Source: an uncultured Flavobacteriales bacterium
GTDB lineage: Bacteria > Bacteroidota > Bacteroidia > Flavobacteriales_G > Salibacteraceae
Length of the DNA: 64,000 nt
Reading direction: 5' to 3'
Assembly: GCA_905479105.1 (NCBI GenBank)
Contig: CAJQLE010000002.1
Span: forward strand, 186,001-250,000
The position numbers and the translations under genes were made by a program. Positions 46,845 to 54,780 of the stretch are shown here, piece by piece; positions within the stretch are counted from its first letter, which is position 1, and each line of letters opens with the position of its first letter. Under the pieces are notes generated by a model. It was not told the origin of the DNA. It was given only the letters and a program-made list of their open reading frames with translations, and made no database searches.

Positions 46845-48191
46845 TCATCGAAGATACTCCGATTTGAACGTATCATAAGTAGGAAGATCATTATAATGCC
46901 ATTTGCCGATAACCGTTCCTTCCCTCAATAATATCAATCCAGGATTGGATCGGATGATAGTCTTCAACATGGTTGCATCACCAGTCAGAACATCATAATT
47001 TACTTGATGCTCATGACGATAAGTATTTATTTCATCGTATGTATTGGACGCTAATCCATACATAAATGGTCCTCCGTCTGGATCGTTTGCAGCACCATCA
47101 TTCAATGCATTTAGTGCCGCTTGAAATTCAGAATTACTCTCTTTGATATCATAAGAAATAGCCAAGAATATAAATGGTTCGGCTAAAATATCTTCCGTGT
47201 AATCATTGCCATCCGCATCTTCTAAAACGAAGTCATGAATAGGTGGTTCGCATCCTTTAAAAATCAATTCTGTTTCTCGATCCACAAATTCAGCACCTTC
47301 AATTTTCCAAGGTTCTTGAGCCGTTTTATACGTCTTCACTTCACCATTTACACGATAAAACCATGTGTCATCATATACGTCTTGAGGTGCGTCAGGTGGA
47401 CATTCTTTTAGCTCAGATATATTGTTCCCAATCTTATATGGCCTAAAATCCTTTATAGGTAAATGCATCACGCAATAGGCGCTGAACCCAGCGCTGATAA
47501 CGGTTGCAGCTGCGGCCATAATCCAATCACGTGAATCGCTTTCCATCAAGTTCTTAATTCCAAGTAAAACTCCGAATGTTACTAGAGCAAACACCATCGG
47601 AAAATACCAGCTTACCATTCCGAATGAGAAGACAGCAATAAGTAAACCACTGATAACCAAATTCATCAAATCGGTTTTCAAACCTTGAGGTTTGGTTTGA
47701 TCTCGCTTTATAAATATGATTACAGAAAAAACCAACAGCACCACATCTTTTGCAAATGACTGCCATGGAGTAAGCTTAATAGCATCACCAAAACAGCCGC
47801 AATCCTTCATATAACTGATGTCTTCCCTCGCTACGAAACCAAAAATACCTTCAAAGAAATTGGTCAAACCAGACGCAGGATTATCAAAAAACCAATTGGC
47901 AATGGCCGTGTAACCGGTTAAAAAGGTGAAGAAAATCATCAATATGAGCAGCGACCAAGAAGCTAATTTCATTCTAGCACCAAACAAAACAGCAACACCC
48001 AAAACGATTTCGGCAACACAGACCAAAATGGACAGTTCCAACGCCCAAGGGTCAAGCCATGGCATATTGAATACGCCAGCAGCGAAATAATCATTCAGTT
48101 TATATGAAAACCCAATAGGATCGTTCGCTTTTATCAATCCTGAAACAATGAATAGTGAGCCAACGAGTAATCTTGATATTCTACTTAGCAT
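46845..48191 (-). CDS. BT_3928-type DoxX family membrane protein
   Basis: The protein has 448 residues from the ATG at 48191 (MLSRISRLLVGSLFIVSGL); a TTG nine codons upstream is rejected. The N-terminal DoxX-like four-helix membrane domain has GLIKANDPIGFSYKL, and residues about 115-225 hold further helices. A C-terminal soluble domain follows (about 250-448). The pattern KDCGCFGDAIKLTPW is the methylamine-utilisation MauE/DoxX hallmark with two Cys. The C-terminal half resembles a thioredoxin-like fold without an evident CxxC. Function is probably redox-linked (inference). Confidence 0.85.
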   Translation of the reverse strand: MLSRISRLLVGSLFIVSGLIKANDPIGFSYKLNDYFAAGVFNMPWLDPWALELSILVCVAEIVLGVAVLFGARMKLASWSLLILMIFFTFLTGYTAIANWFFDNPASGLTNFFEGIFGFVAREDISYMKDCGCFGDAIKLTPWQSFAKDVVLLVFSVIIFIKRDQTKPQGLKTDLMNLVISGLLIAVFSFGMVSWYFPMVFALVTFGVLLGIKNLMESDSRDWIMAAAATVISAGFSAYCVMHLPIKDFRPYKIGNNISELKECPPDAPQDVYDDTWFYRVNGEVKTYKTAQEPWKIEGAEFVDRETELIFKGCEPPIHDFVLEDADGNDYTEDILAEPFIFLAISYDIKESNSEFQAALNALNDGAANDPDGGPFMYGLASNTYDEINTYRHEHQVNYDVLTGDATMLKTIIRSNPGLILLREGTVIGKWHYNDLPTYDTFKSEYLR

Positions 48192-48215
48192 AAATGTCTT
48201 GTTTAATAAGATTCG

Positions 48216-48223
48216 CAAAAATA
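48216..48223 (-). promoter_or_regulatory. Candidate -7 element for the DoxX-permease genes
   Basis: The minus strand reads TATTTTTG, an exact TAnnTTTG match, 24 bp upstream of the ATG at 48191. No TTG appears at the expected spacing. Confidence 0.4.
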
Positions 48224-48344
48224 TAACCTGAACTCACTCGAAGAGTTCGATTAACAGAGGATTAACTAGTCGATTATGTAACTGTTCTTTTTAGAGCATA
48301 AAACCTTACCCATAGAATGGATGTTTACCTCTAAATTTGAAGCC

Positions 48345-49358
48345 ATGAGCGCAATTCTATCTATCAAACCATTAGGATTTCCATGGGAAACCCAAGACCC
48401 ATTCTTATTCTGTGTTTATCACCGCGATGAATTTCCTGAGGGAAACGGAGAAATGGGTGTTGACAGAAAACACCTAGCCGGAAGAAGTATTGGAAATGAC
48501 TTCACCATTAAAGATGGATGGCGTATGTATCATGGGCAAAGTATCCCAGGGTTTCCGTTTCATCCACATCGAGGTTTTGAGACTATCACCATTAACAAAG
48601 AAGGTTTTGTAGATCACACCGATTCGTTAGGCGCAGCAGGACGTTTTGGTGCGGGTGACACACAATGGATGACCGCTGGGTCTGGCGTTCAACACTCAGA
48701 AATGTTTCCATTGATCAATACAGACAAAGAAAATCCACTAGAGATTTTTCAGATTTGGTTGAACCTTCCCAAGGCTAGCAAGTTTGTGGAACCACATTTT
48801 AAAATGCTCTGGAATGAAGATGTTCCAGTATTAATAGAGGAAGATGAAAATGGTTCTAAAACAGAAGTACAAATCATTGCTGGAGAGTTAAAAGGCAAAA
48901 AAGCGCTCGCTCCTACTCCAGATTCTTGGGCAGCCAATCCGAAAAATCATGTAAGTGTGCTCACCATTAAAATGGATACGAATGCAAAGTGGACACTTCC
49001 TGGATCATCCAAAGAGGCGAATAGAACATTATTCTTCTATAAAGGAATTACTGTGACAATAGATGGAACAGATGTGAACGCTGGACATCTCGTTCATGTT
49101 GACCCAACAGCTGAAATTGAAATTCAAAATGGAGATCAAGAAGCATTCATGCTAATGCTTCAAGGAAAGCCGATCAATGAGCCCGTTGCGCAGTATGGCC
49201 CTTTTGTGATGAATACACAAGAAGAAATTCGTCAAACGATGATTGATTTCCAGAAAACTCAGTTTGGCGGATGGCCATGGCCAAACCAAGAGCAAGTGCA
49301 TGATAAAGATGCTGGACGCTTTGCCCTGCATACTGACGGACGTAAGGAGCAAAAATGA
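48345..49358 (+). CDS. Pirin family protein
   Basis: The protein has 337 residues from the ATG at 48345 (MSAILSIKPLGFPWETQDPF), which fits the family start; an in-frame ATG at 48321 would add eight residues. The first cupin holds the pirin metal site: HPHRGFETI, the GFVDHTDS block and QHSEMFP. The second cupin (about 180-310) is degenerate. Pirins are iron-binding cupins, some with quercetinase activity. A TAAATTTG -7-like sequence (48332-48339) lies right before this ATG. The stop overlaps the next gene (ATGA). Confidence 0.87.
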   Translation: MSAILSIKPLGFPWETQDPFLFCVYHRDEFPEGNGEMGVDRKHLAGRSIGNDFTIKDGWRMYHGQSIPGFPFHPHRGFETITINKEGFVDHTDSLGAAGRFGAGDTQWMTAGSGVQHSEMFPLINTDKENPLEIFQIWLNLPKASKFVEPHFKMLWNEDVPVLIEEDENGSKTEVQIIAGELKGKKALAPTPDSWAANPKNHVSVLTIKMDTNAKWTLPGSSKEANRTLFFYKGITVTIDGTDVNAGHLVHVDPTAEIEIQNGDQEAFMLMLQGKPINEPVAQYGPFVMNTQEEIRQTMIDFQKTQFGGWPWPNQEQVHDKDAGRFALHTDGRKEQK

Positions 49359-49810
49359 GCCTACCAAGAAAGCAAGATGTAATTGCTGCGGCTATTTCAA
49401 TCGTGTCTCAAAAAATTGAGCGAATCAAAGCCGAGCTCGATGATTTGAATGATGGCAACGCACAAAATTCAAAAAGCACGGCTGGAGATAAGCACGACAC
49501 AGAGCGCGCCATGGTTCACCTTGAAATCGAGAAACTTTCAAAATCACTATCTGTTGAATATGCCATTAGGAATGACTTAGAGCAGATCAAAGCGGATAGT
49601 GTAAACTCAGTTATTTCAAATGGAAGCCTTGTTGAAACCTCACGTGGAGTATTTCTGATTGGCGCTGCTTGCGGCAACGTTTCATTGGGTTCAACTTCTG
49701 TATTCTGCATTTCTGCTCATAGTCCTTTAGCAATTGAACTCAACTCAAAATCTGTTGGCGATGTTGCTGAGGTCAATGGCAACGACTTTCTAATCAAGTC
49801 GATTCAATAA
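49355..49810 (+). CDS. GreA/GreB-like transcription factor
   Basis: The protein has 151 residues. The N-terminal antiparallel coiled coil (about 8-80) has an acidic pair Asp45 and Asp48 at its tip (GDKHD), matching the position and spacing of the catalytic acidic pair of GreA (Asp41, Glu44). The C-terminal domain (about 95-151) resembles the Gre FKBP-like domain, with HSPLAIELNSKSVGDVAEV. Gre factors insert the coiled coil into the RNA polymerase secondary channel and stimulate transcript cleavage. It is coupled to pirin by an ATGA overlap. It is divergent from canonical GreA, so an anti-cleavage or regulatory role is possible. Confidence 0.7.
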   Translation: MSLPRKQDVIAAAISIVSQKIERIKAELDDLNDGNAQNSKSTAGDKHDTERAMVHLEIEKLSKSLSVEYAIRNDLEQIKADSVNSVISNGSLVETSRGVFLIGAACGNVSLGSTSVFCISAHSPLAIELNSKSVGDVAEVNGNDFLIKSIQ

Positions 49811-49895
49811 AATTATCATAAGTATCTGTGCTCGAAAAGAAGGAATGAATTTTCATTTTTGATTCACTTAGTTTGCAGTGCGCAATCTCTGTTGC

Positions 49896-50765
49896 ATGAA
49901 ATCTGAAGAAAAAGCCATACGTACCACATACTTTAGCCTTGTTGGAAATACACTTCTGGCAATCATAAAAGCCTTGGCGGGCATTTTCGGCAATTCATTC
50001 GCGCTCATCGCTGATGCCATTGAATCTACAACTGACATTTTTTCTTCGTTCTTGGTATTACTCGGATTCAAATACGCACAGCGGCCAGCAGATGAAAACC
50101 ATCCTTACGGACACGGAAAAATAGAGCCACTCATTACCTTTTTGGTGGTGACTTTCTTGGTCTTGTCAGCAGCCCTAATTGCACATCAAGCCATCGAAAA
50201 CATTCAAACTCCTCACCCATCTCCAAAGTCATGGACGCTCTATGTCTTAGGCGCAATTATCATTTGGAAAGAAGTCTCTTACCGTATTGTGATGAAGAAG
50301 AGCAAAGAGACACACAGCACATCTTTAGCCGCTGACGCCTGGCACCATCGCAGTGATGCCATTACTTCTGTCATGGCATTTGTTGGAATCAGCATTGCGG
50401 TGATTTTTGGCGAAGGCTATGAAACTGCAGATGATTGGGCAGCGTTGCTTGCCTCAGTGTTCATTCTATACAACGGTTACCTCATCTTTCGCCCGGCACT
50501 GGGTGAAATCATGGATGAGCAGGTATATGACGACCTCATGGAAGAAATTAGAGTTGTATCATTAACGGTAGATGGTGTTAGAGGTACCGAAAAATGCTTC
50601 ATTCGAAAAGCTGGAATGCACTACAATGTTGATTTACATGCAATTGTCAGTGCTGATATTAGCGTAAAAGAAGGCCATCATATTTCACATCAATTGAAAG
50701 ACACTTTGCATGATGAAATCGGAAATTTGGGCCAAATTTTAATTCATATCGAACCGCACGAGTAG
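49896..50765 (+). CDS. Cation diffusion facilitator (CDF) family metal efflux transporter
   Basis: The protein has 289 residues from the ATG at 49896 (MKSEEKAIRTTYF); a GTG at 49878 is less likely. Six membrane segments are present. The metal-binding sites are visible in NSFALIADAIESTTDIFSS (ADAxExxTD) and DAWHHRSDAITSV (HxxxD), with the HPYGHGK loop. The C-terminal dimerisation domain covers about 205-289. It exports Zn2+, Fe2+ or Mn2+ in exchange for protons; metal choice cannot be read with certainty. Confidence 0.92.
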   Translation: MKSEEKAIRTTYFSLVGNTLLAIIKALAGIFGNSFALIADAIESTTDIFSSFLVLLGFKYAQRPADENHPYGHGKIEPLITFLVVTFLVLSAALIAHQAIENIQTPHPSPKSWTLYVLGAIIIWKEVSYRIVMKKSKETHSTSLAADAWHHRSDAITSVMAFVGISIAVIFGEGYETADDWAALLASVFILYNGYLIFRPALGEIMDEQVYDDLMEEIRVVSLTVDGVRGTEKCFIRKAGMHYNVDLHAIVSADISVKEGHHISHQLKDTLHDEIGNLGQILIHIEPHE

Positions 50766-50789
50766 TCCATTTCAATCAAAACTTACATT

Positions 50790-51374
50790 ATGCCTAATAG
50801 AAAATTGATCCTGTACATTTCATCGTCCGTAGATGGTTTTATCTCAAAACCAGGAGATGACCTGAGCTTCTTAAAACCAATGCATGTTGAAGGAGAGGAT
50901 TACGGTTATGCTGATTTTGTTTCTTCCATTGACACAGTGATCATGGGCAGAAAAACCTATGATTGGGTAATGAAGGTTGTCGATGCTTTTCCGCATGCCG
51001 ATAAAGAGGCTTATATCATCACGAGAAGTGAAAGGCCTTCCATTGGAACCACTCATTTTTATAATGGTGACCTTACTGAATTGGTGACGCGTTTAAAGAA
51101 ACAACAAGGCAAAAACATCTATTGCGATGGCGGTGCACATTTGGTAAATGAGCTGCTAAGGCTTGATCTTATTGATGAACTCATCGTTTCTGTGGTTCCC
51201 GTTTTATTGGGTGATGGAATCAAATTGTTTCAAACAGGTATTCCAGAGAGAAAGCTCTCTTTAAAATCTGTAAAAGAATACCAAACAGGGATGGTTCAGT
51301 ATCATTATGCATTATCAATGATATCTGATTTCACTGCCTCCCACATCGGTAAGTCCACCGAATCCTCAATCTAG
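50790..51374 (+). CDS. Dihydrofolate reductase / RibD C-terminal-like reductase
   Basis: The protein has 194 residues with the RibD C-terminal/DHFR fold: ISSSVDGFISKPGDDLSFL at the N-terminus, VIMGRKTYDWV in the NADPH-binding region, and YCDGGAHLVNELLRLDLIDE toward the C-terminus. The family includes riboflavin-pathway reductases and many of unknown substrate. It is 24 bp after the CDF gene. It is not a canonical FolA. Confidence 0.85.
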   Translation: MPNRKLILYISSSVDGFISKPGDDLSFLKPMHVEGEDYGYADFVSSIDTVIMGRKTYDWVMKVVDAFPHADKEAYIITRSERPSIGTTHFYNGDLTELVTRLKKQQGKNIYCDGGAHLVNELLRLDLIDELIVSVVPVLLGDGIKLFQTGIPERKLSLKSVKEYQTGMVQYHYALSMISDFTASHIGKSTESSI

Positions 51375-51424
51375 CTAGCTTTCTTCATTTCATCTTTCTA
51401 GTTTTCAATTCTAAAACTAAACAG

Positions 51425-52924
51425 ATGAAAAAGATATATACACTTCTAACAGTTGCAATATTCATGGTTGTTGGACCCATCCAAGCTCAATGGAGTCAAC
51501 TTGGATTAGACATCGATGGAACAGCACCAAATGATAGATTCGGAATGAGTCTTTCTATAAGCTCTGATGGATCAACCATAATTGCCGGTGGGATGTACAA
51601 TCATGCTTTAGAAGTTGGAGCCGGAAACGCTAGGGTATATGAATGGAATGGAACGGCATGGATACAAAAAGGAAATGATCTTTTAGGCACAGCCGCAGAT
51701 GATTATTTTGGAAGCGCAGTCTCAATAAATTCTGACGGACAAATTATCGCAATCGCATCAAATGGATACTCTGGAAATGGATATGATGAAGGGCTCGTCC
51801 AAATATTTGAATGGAATGGTAGGTTATGGATACAAAAAGGAGGCAATATAATTGGAGAGTCCAGCAGAGATAGAAGTGGTAGTTCAATTGCCATAAACTC
51901 TGACGGCAATACCATTGCAATTGGTTCCTCAAGAAATGATGGAACACCAGCCAATAATTTTGACATAGGTCACGTCCGCATCTTTGAATGGTCTGGTTCC
52001 AATTGGATTCAGAAAGGAATGGATATCGATGGTGAAGCAGTAGGTGATCAAAGTGGAGCAGCTCTTGATATCAGTGATGATGGGGACATTGTAGCAATTG
52101 GAGCAACTTCAAACGATGGCGGTGGCTTAAATTCCGCGGGACATGTTCGAGTCTTTGAATGGATTGGAACCTCTTGGGTCCAAAGAGGATCTGATATAGA
52201 TGGTGAAGAAGAGAGTGTTCAGAGTGGTGGAGCTGTCGCCTTGAATTCAGATGGAGATGTTTTAGCAGTCGGAGCGCGACAAAATAGTGGAGCTGGATCG
52301 TATGCAGGTCATGTCAGAATATTTGAATGGAATGGAAATAATTATGTTCCAAAGGGACGTGACATAGATGGCCTAGCACCCAGAAATTACAATGGTGTCT
52401 CCATTTCAATGAACAACGATGGAAATAAAGTCGCCATTGGTGCACCTCAAGGTGGAGTTAGTTCAGGTGGATATGTGCGCATTTATGATTGGTCTGGTAC
52501 ATCTTGGATTCAAAATGGAAACACCATTCATAGTGAATCAAAGGATGATTTTTTTGGATATACTGTTGCGATGAATGGAGATGGAAGCATAGTTGCAGCT
52601 GGAGCCCGCTACAACGGAAATGAGAGGCAAGGGCAAGTGCGTGTTTTTTATGACGTTTTAAGCCTAGGCTTTGAAAGTGAAATATTGAATAATCAGTATC
52701 AGCTCTACCCTAATCCTAACAATGGAAGCTTCAAAATTACTTTAGGTGATAACTACTCTGAAATGAATATTGCAATCACCGATTTAACTGGAAGAATGCT
52801 CCTGTCAAAATTTTTTTCAGGAGGACAGGTACTCGATATCTCAATAACTGAGCCAGCAGGTGTTTACTTGTTAACTCTTCAGTCAAAGAAAAGCACAACC
52901 ACCATGCGATTAGTAATTGAATAG
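51425..52924 (+). CDS. Secreted beta-propeller protein with T9SS type A sorting domain
   Basis: The protein has 499 residues with a signal peptide (about 1-21, GPIQAQ). Residues about 22-405 contain seven to eight tandem repeats of about 50-56 residues (core: RVFEW-G-W-QxG-DIDG followed by S-N-DG), as in FG-GAP/YVTN-type propellers. The last about 80 residues form a T9SS type A sorting domain: YQLYPNPNNGSFKI, ITDLTGRMLLSK and EPAGVYLLTLQSK. The protein should be exported and attached to the cell surface. No specific ligand is suggested. Confidence 0.9.
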   Translation: MKKIYTLLTVAIFMVVGPIQAQWSQLGLDIDGTAPNDRFGMSLSISSDGSTIIAGGMYNHALEVGAGNARVYEWNGTAWIQKGNDLLGTAADDYFGSAVSINSDGQIIAIASNGYSGNGYDEGLVQIFEWNGRLWIQKGGNIIGESSRDRSGSSIAINSDGNTIAIGSSRNDGTPANNFDIGHVRIFEWSGSNWIQKGMDIDGEAVGDQSGAALDISDDGDIVAIGATSNDGGGLNSAGHVRVFEWIGTSWVQRGSDIDGEEESVQSGGAVALNSDGDVLAVGARQNSGAGSYAGHVRIFEWNGNNYVPKGRDIDGLAPRNYNGVSISMNNDGNKVAIGAPQGGVSSGGYVRIYDWSGTSWIQNGNTIHSESKDDFFGYTVAMNGDGSIVAAGARYNGNERQGQVRVFYDVLSLGFESEILNNQYQLYPNPNNGSFKITLGDNYSEMNIAITDLTGRMLLSKFFSGGQVLDISITEPAGVYLLTLQSKKSTTTMRLVIE

Positions 52925-53180
52925 TACTTTGCTTTACGATAAAGATTGGATTGGTTTCTAACCATGACAAGTTTCATTAATCTGTTGCAAATAATCCTGC
53001 AAAAAGTCTCTTATTATATAAACGTGTCCTTTTTTATGTGTTTTTGGTGTACATTCAATTAACGTGAGTTTAAATACACCATATAAAATACTTGATAAAC
53101 TTCAGACAATAAACAATTGAAGCTGTAAGCAGAAAATCCGATCACGCACACTTGACGTCCAAATTTTAACGGATCCACAG
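52925..53180. other. AT-rich intergenic region, no feature found
   Basis: The 256 bp after the T9SS propeller gene hold no gene, hairpin with T-run or TAnnTTTG match that I can support. Confidence 0.5.
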
Positions 53181-54086
53181 ATGATTTTGATCAAACTAAA
53201 AATAAAAAATATCAGATGCATTTTCTTGAGCCTTATACTTGGACTTGCAGTTCACAGTCAAGAAGTGATTCCATTTAAGCTCAATGCGCACAACAACCTT
53301 TCCAATGAAGCGGTATTGAATAACACAGACACGCTACAATTGATGTTTCATACTGCAGCCAGCGATATGACACTTACCACAGCAGCTACACAATGGATCA
53401 AGAGTGTGCAATGGGATCAGGAAAATAAGGTGAAGAGCTGGGGCGGAAGTTCTAATTCAAGAGTAAGTGCAAGCAACACCTTGAACATTGGCACTTTGCA
53501 TTGGGATAGCCTTGCCATCTGGGAGAATGAACGTTCAGGTCCAGGTACCGATGGCAAATTTGGCCTTAACCTTTTCGAAGGAAAAATCATCGAAATCAAC
53601 TTTGACAAAAGTGAAATGATCATTCATTCATCATTGCCAATACAGATAGAAGGTTTTGTGAAAACTCCCCTCCTATTTGAAGACGAGTCCATGTTTATTG
53701 AAGGCATCAGCACCATAGATGACGAAGCTTATCCAAATCGATTCCTTATTCACTCAGGTTATGGTGGTACGATATTACTGGACGATAAGTTTGTGGCTGA
53801 AAGCAACATCGGAAAGCGCGTGGAAATCATAGCCGAAAAAGAATTGAAAGACTCCTATGGCAATACCATAAAAACTAAAAAAGGATTATTGACAAGGTTT
53901 ACCATTGGAAATTTCGATTTCGAAAATATGCCTGTCGGCTTTTTCGAAGGCGCCATTGGTCGCCAGCAAATGAGTGTATTGGGCGGTGACCTGCTCAAAC
54001 GCTTCAACATCATCATAGATGCTGAAAGGGAATTCATCTACCTCAAGCCAAATGAACTTTCAAGAGTTGAGTGGGCGGATATTTGA
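53181..54086 (+). CDS. Retropepsin-fold (aspartyl protease-like) secreted protein lacking catalytic Asp residues
   Basis: The protein has 301 residues with an N-terminal signal segment (about 10-26). Two pepsin/retropepsin-like lobes are visible. Lobe 1 (about 40-145) has LQLMFHTAAS where LxFDTGAS would be expected, then DGKFGLNLF. Lobe 2 (about 165-300) has FLIHSGYGGTIL where LIDSGYGG is expected, then MSVLGGDLLKRFNIIID. At both catalytic sites Asp is replaced by His (His57 and His191), and the first Gly is Ala. Peptidase activity is therefore unlikely. A binding or scaffolding role is inference. Its end overlaps a small frame leading to the DUF1456 gene. Confidence 0.75.
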   Translation: MILIKLKIKNIRCIFLSLILGLAVHSQEVIPFKLNAHNNLSNEAVLNNTDTLQLMFHTAASDMTLTTAATQWIKSVQWDQENKVKSWGGSSNSRVSASNTLNIGTLHWDSLAIWENERSGPGTDGKFGLNLFEGKIIEINFDKSEMIIHSSLPIQIEGFVKTPLLFEDESMFIEGISTIDDEAYPNRFLIHSGYGGTILLDDKFVAESNIGKRVEIIAEKELKDSYGNTIKTKKGLLTRFTIGNFDFENMPVGFFEGAIGRQQMSVLGGDLLKRFNIIIDAEREFIYLKPNELSRVEWADI

Positions 54087-54198
54087 TGGGGATTTAAATA
54101 GTAAAGGAACAGCCGAAAGTGAATCAATGCCATCAAAACAAATTGATCGCGTTAGCTTTGAAGCCGAGAAAAGAAAAACGGAAGAATATATCCCATGA
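54052..54198 (+). CDS. Possible small protein bridging to the DUF1456 gene
   Basis: A 48-codon frame starting at ATG 54052, inside the end of the protease-fold gene, runs to TGA 54196-54198, overlapping the DUF1456 ATG (ATGA). It would encode a charged soluble peptide starting MNFQELSGRIFDG and ending KRKTEEYIP, with no recognised family. The perfect overlap at its end is the main support. Translation, if real, could couple the two neighbours. It could equally be a chance frame. Confidence 0.35.
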   Translation: MNFQELSGRIFDGDLNSKGTAESESMPSKQIDRVSFEAEKRKTEEYIP

Positions 54199-54683
54199 CG
54201 AACAATGATATCATAAGGCGCGTGCGCTACCTCTTTAACTTCAGTGACAAGCAAGTGATTGAGCTCTTCAAATTGGCCAATGAAACCGTCTCGATAGAGC
54301 ACGTGAGCGGTTGGTTAAAAAAAGAAGAAGACCCCACATTGATAGAGATCTCAGATAGGGATTTGGCTGTTTTCCTCAACGGATTAATCATTCTAAAACG
54401 CGGAAAAAAAGAAGGTCCTCAGCCAGAACCCGAAGATCCTTTGAGCAACAATATGATCCTTAAGAAATTAAAAATTGCGTTGGATTTGACAAGCGATGAC
54501 ATGCTAAACCTCTATGCTTCCATTTATAAACCCATAGGCAAACATGAGTTGAGTGCTTTTTTCCGAAATCCTCATCATAGAAAGTACGAGCAATGCATGG
54601 ATCAGTACCTCAGGAACTTCCTCAATGCGCTTCAAACAAAGAATAAGTTAGGACAGCATTCAATAGAACCTAAAAACAAGTAA
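54195..54683 (+). CDS. DUF1456 family protein (YehS-like)
   Basis: The protein has 162 residues with two tandem DUF1456 repeats (about 2-75, NNDIIRRVRYLFNFSD; about 88-155, NNMILKKLKIALDLTS). The family is cytoplasmic and of unknown function. Between the repeats is an acidic linker (PQPEPEDP). The tail is basic. It is probably in the same transcript as the protease-fold gene. Confidence 0.9.
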   Translation: MTNNDIIRRVRYLFNFSDKQVIELFKLANETVSIEHVSGWLKKEEDPTLIEISDRDLAVFLNGLIILKRGKKEGPQPEPEDPLSNNMILKKLKIALDLTSDDMLNLYASIYKPIGKHELSAFFRNPHHRKYEQCMDQYLRNFLNALQTKNKLGQHSIEPKNK

Positions 54684-54780
54684 ATTGGCAGGTTTGACGC
54701 CACAAATGGGCTCAAATCATGCATAATTAGAATTACGAAATGGGGAACATTGCACAGGTCAAGTGCTTGAAGCAATAATA

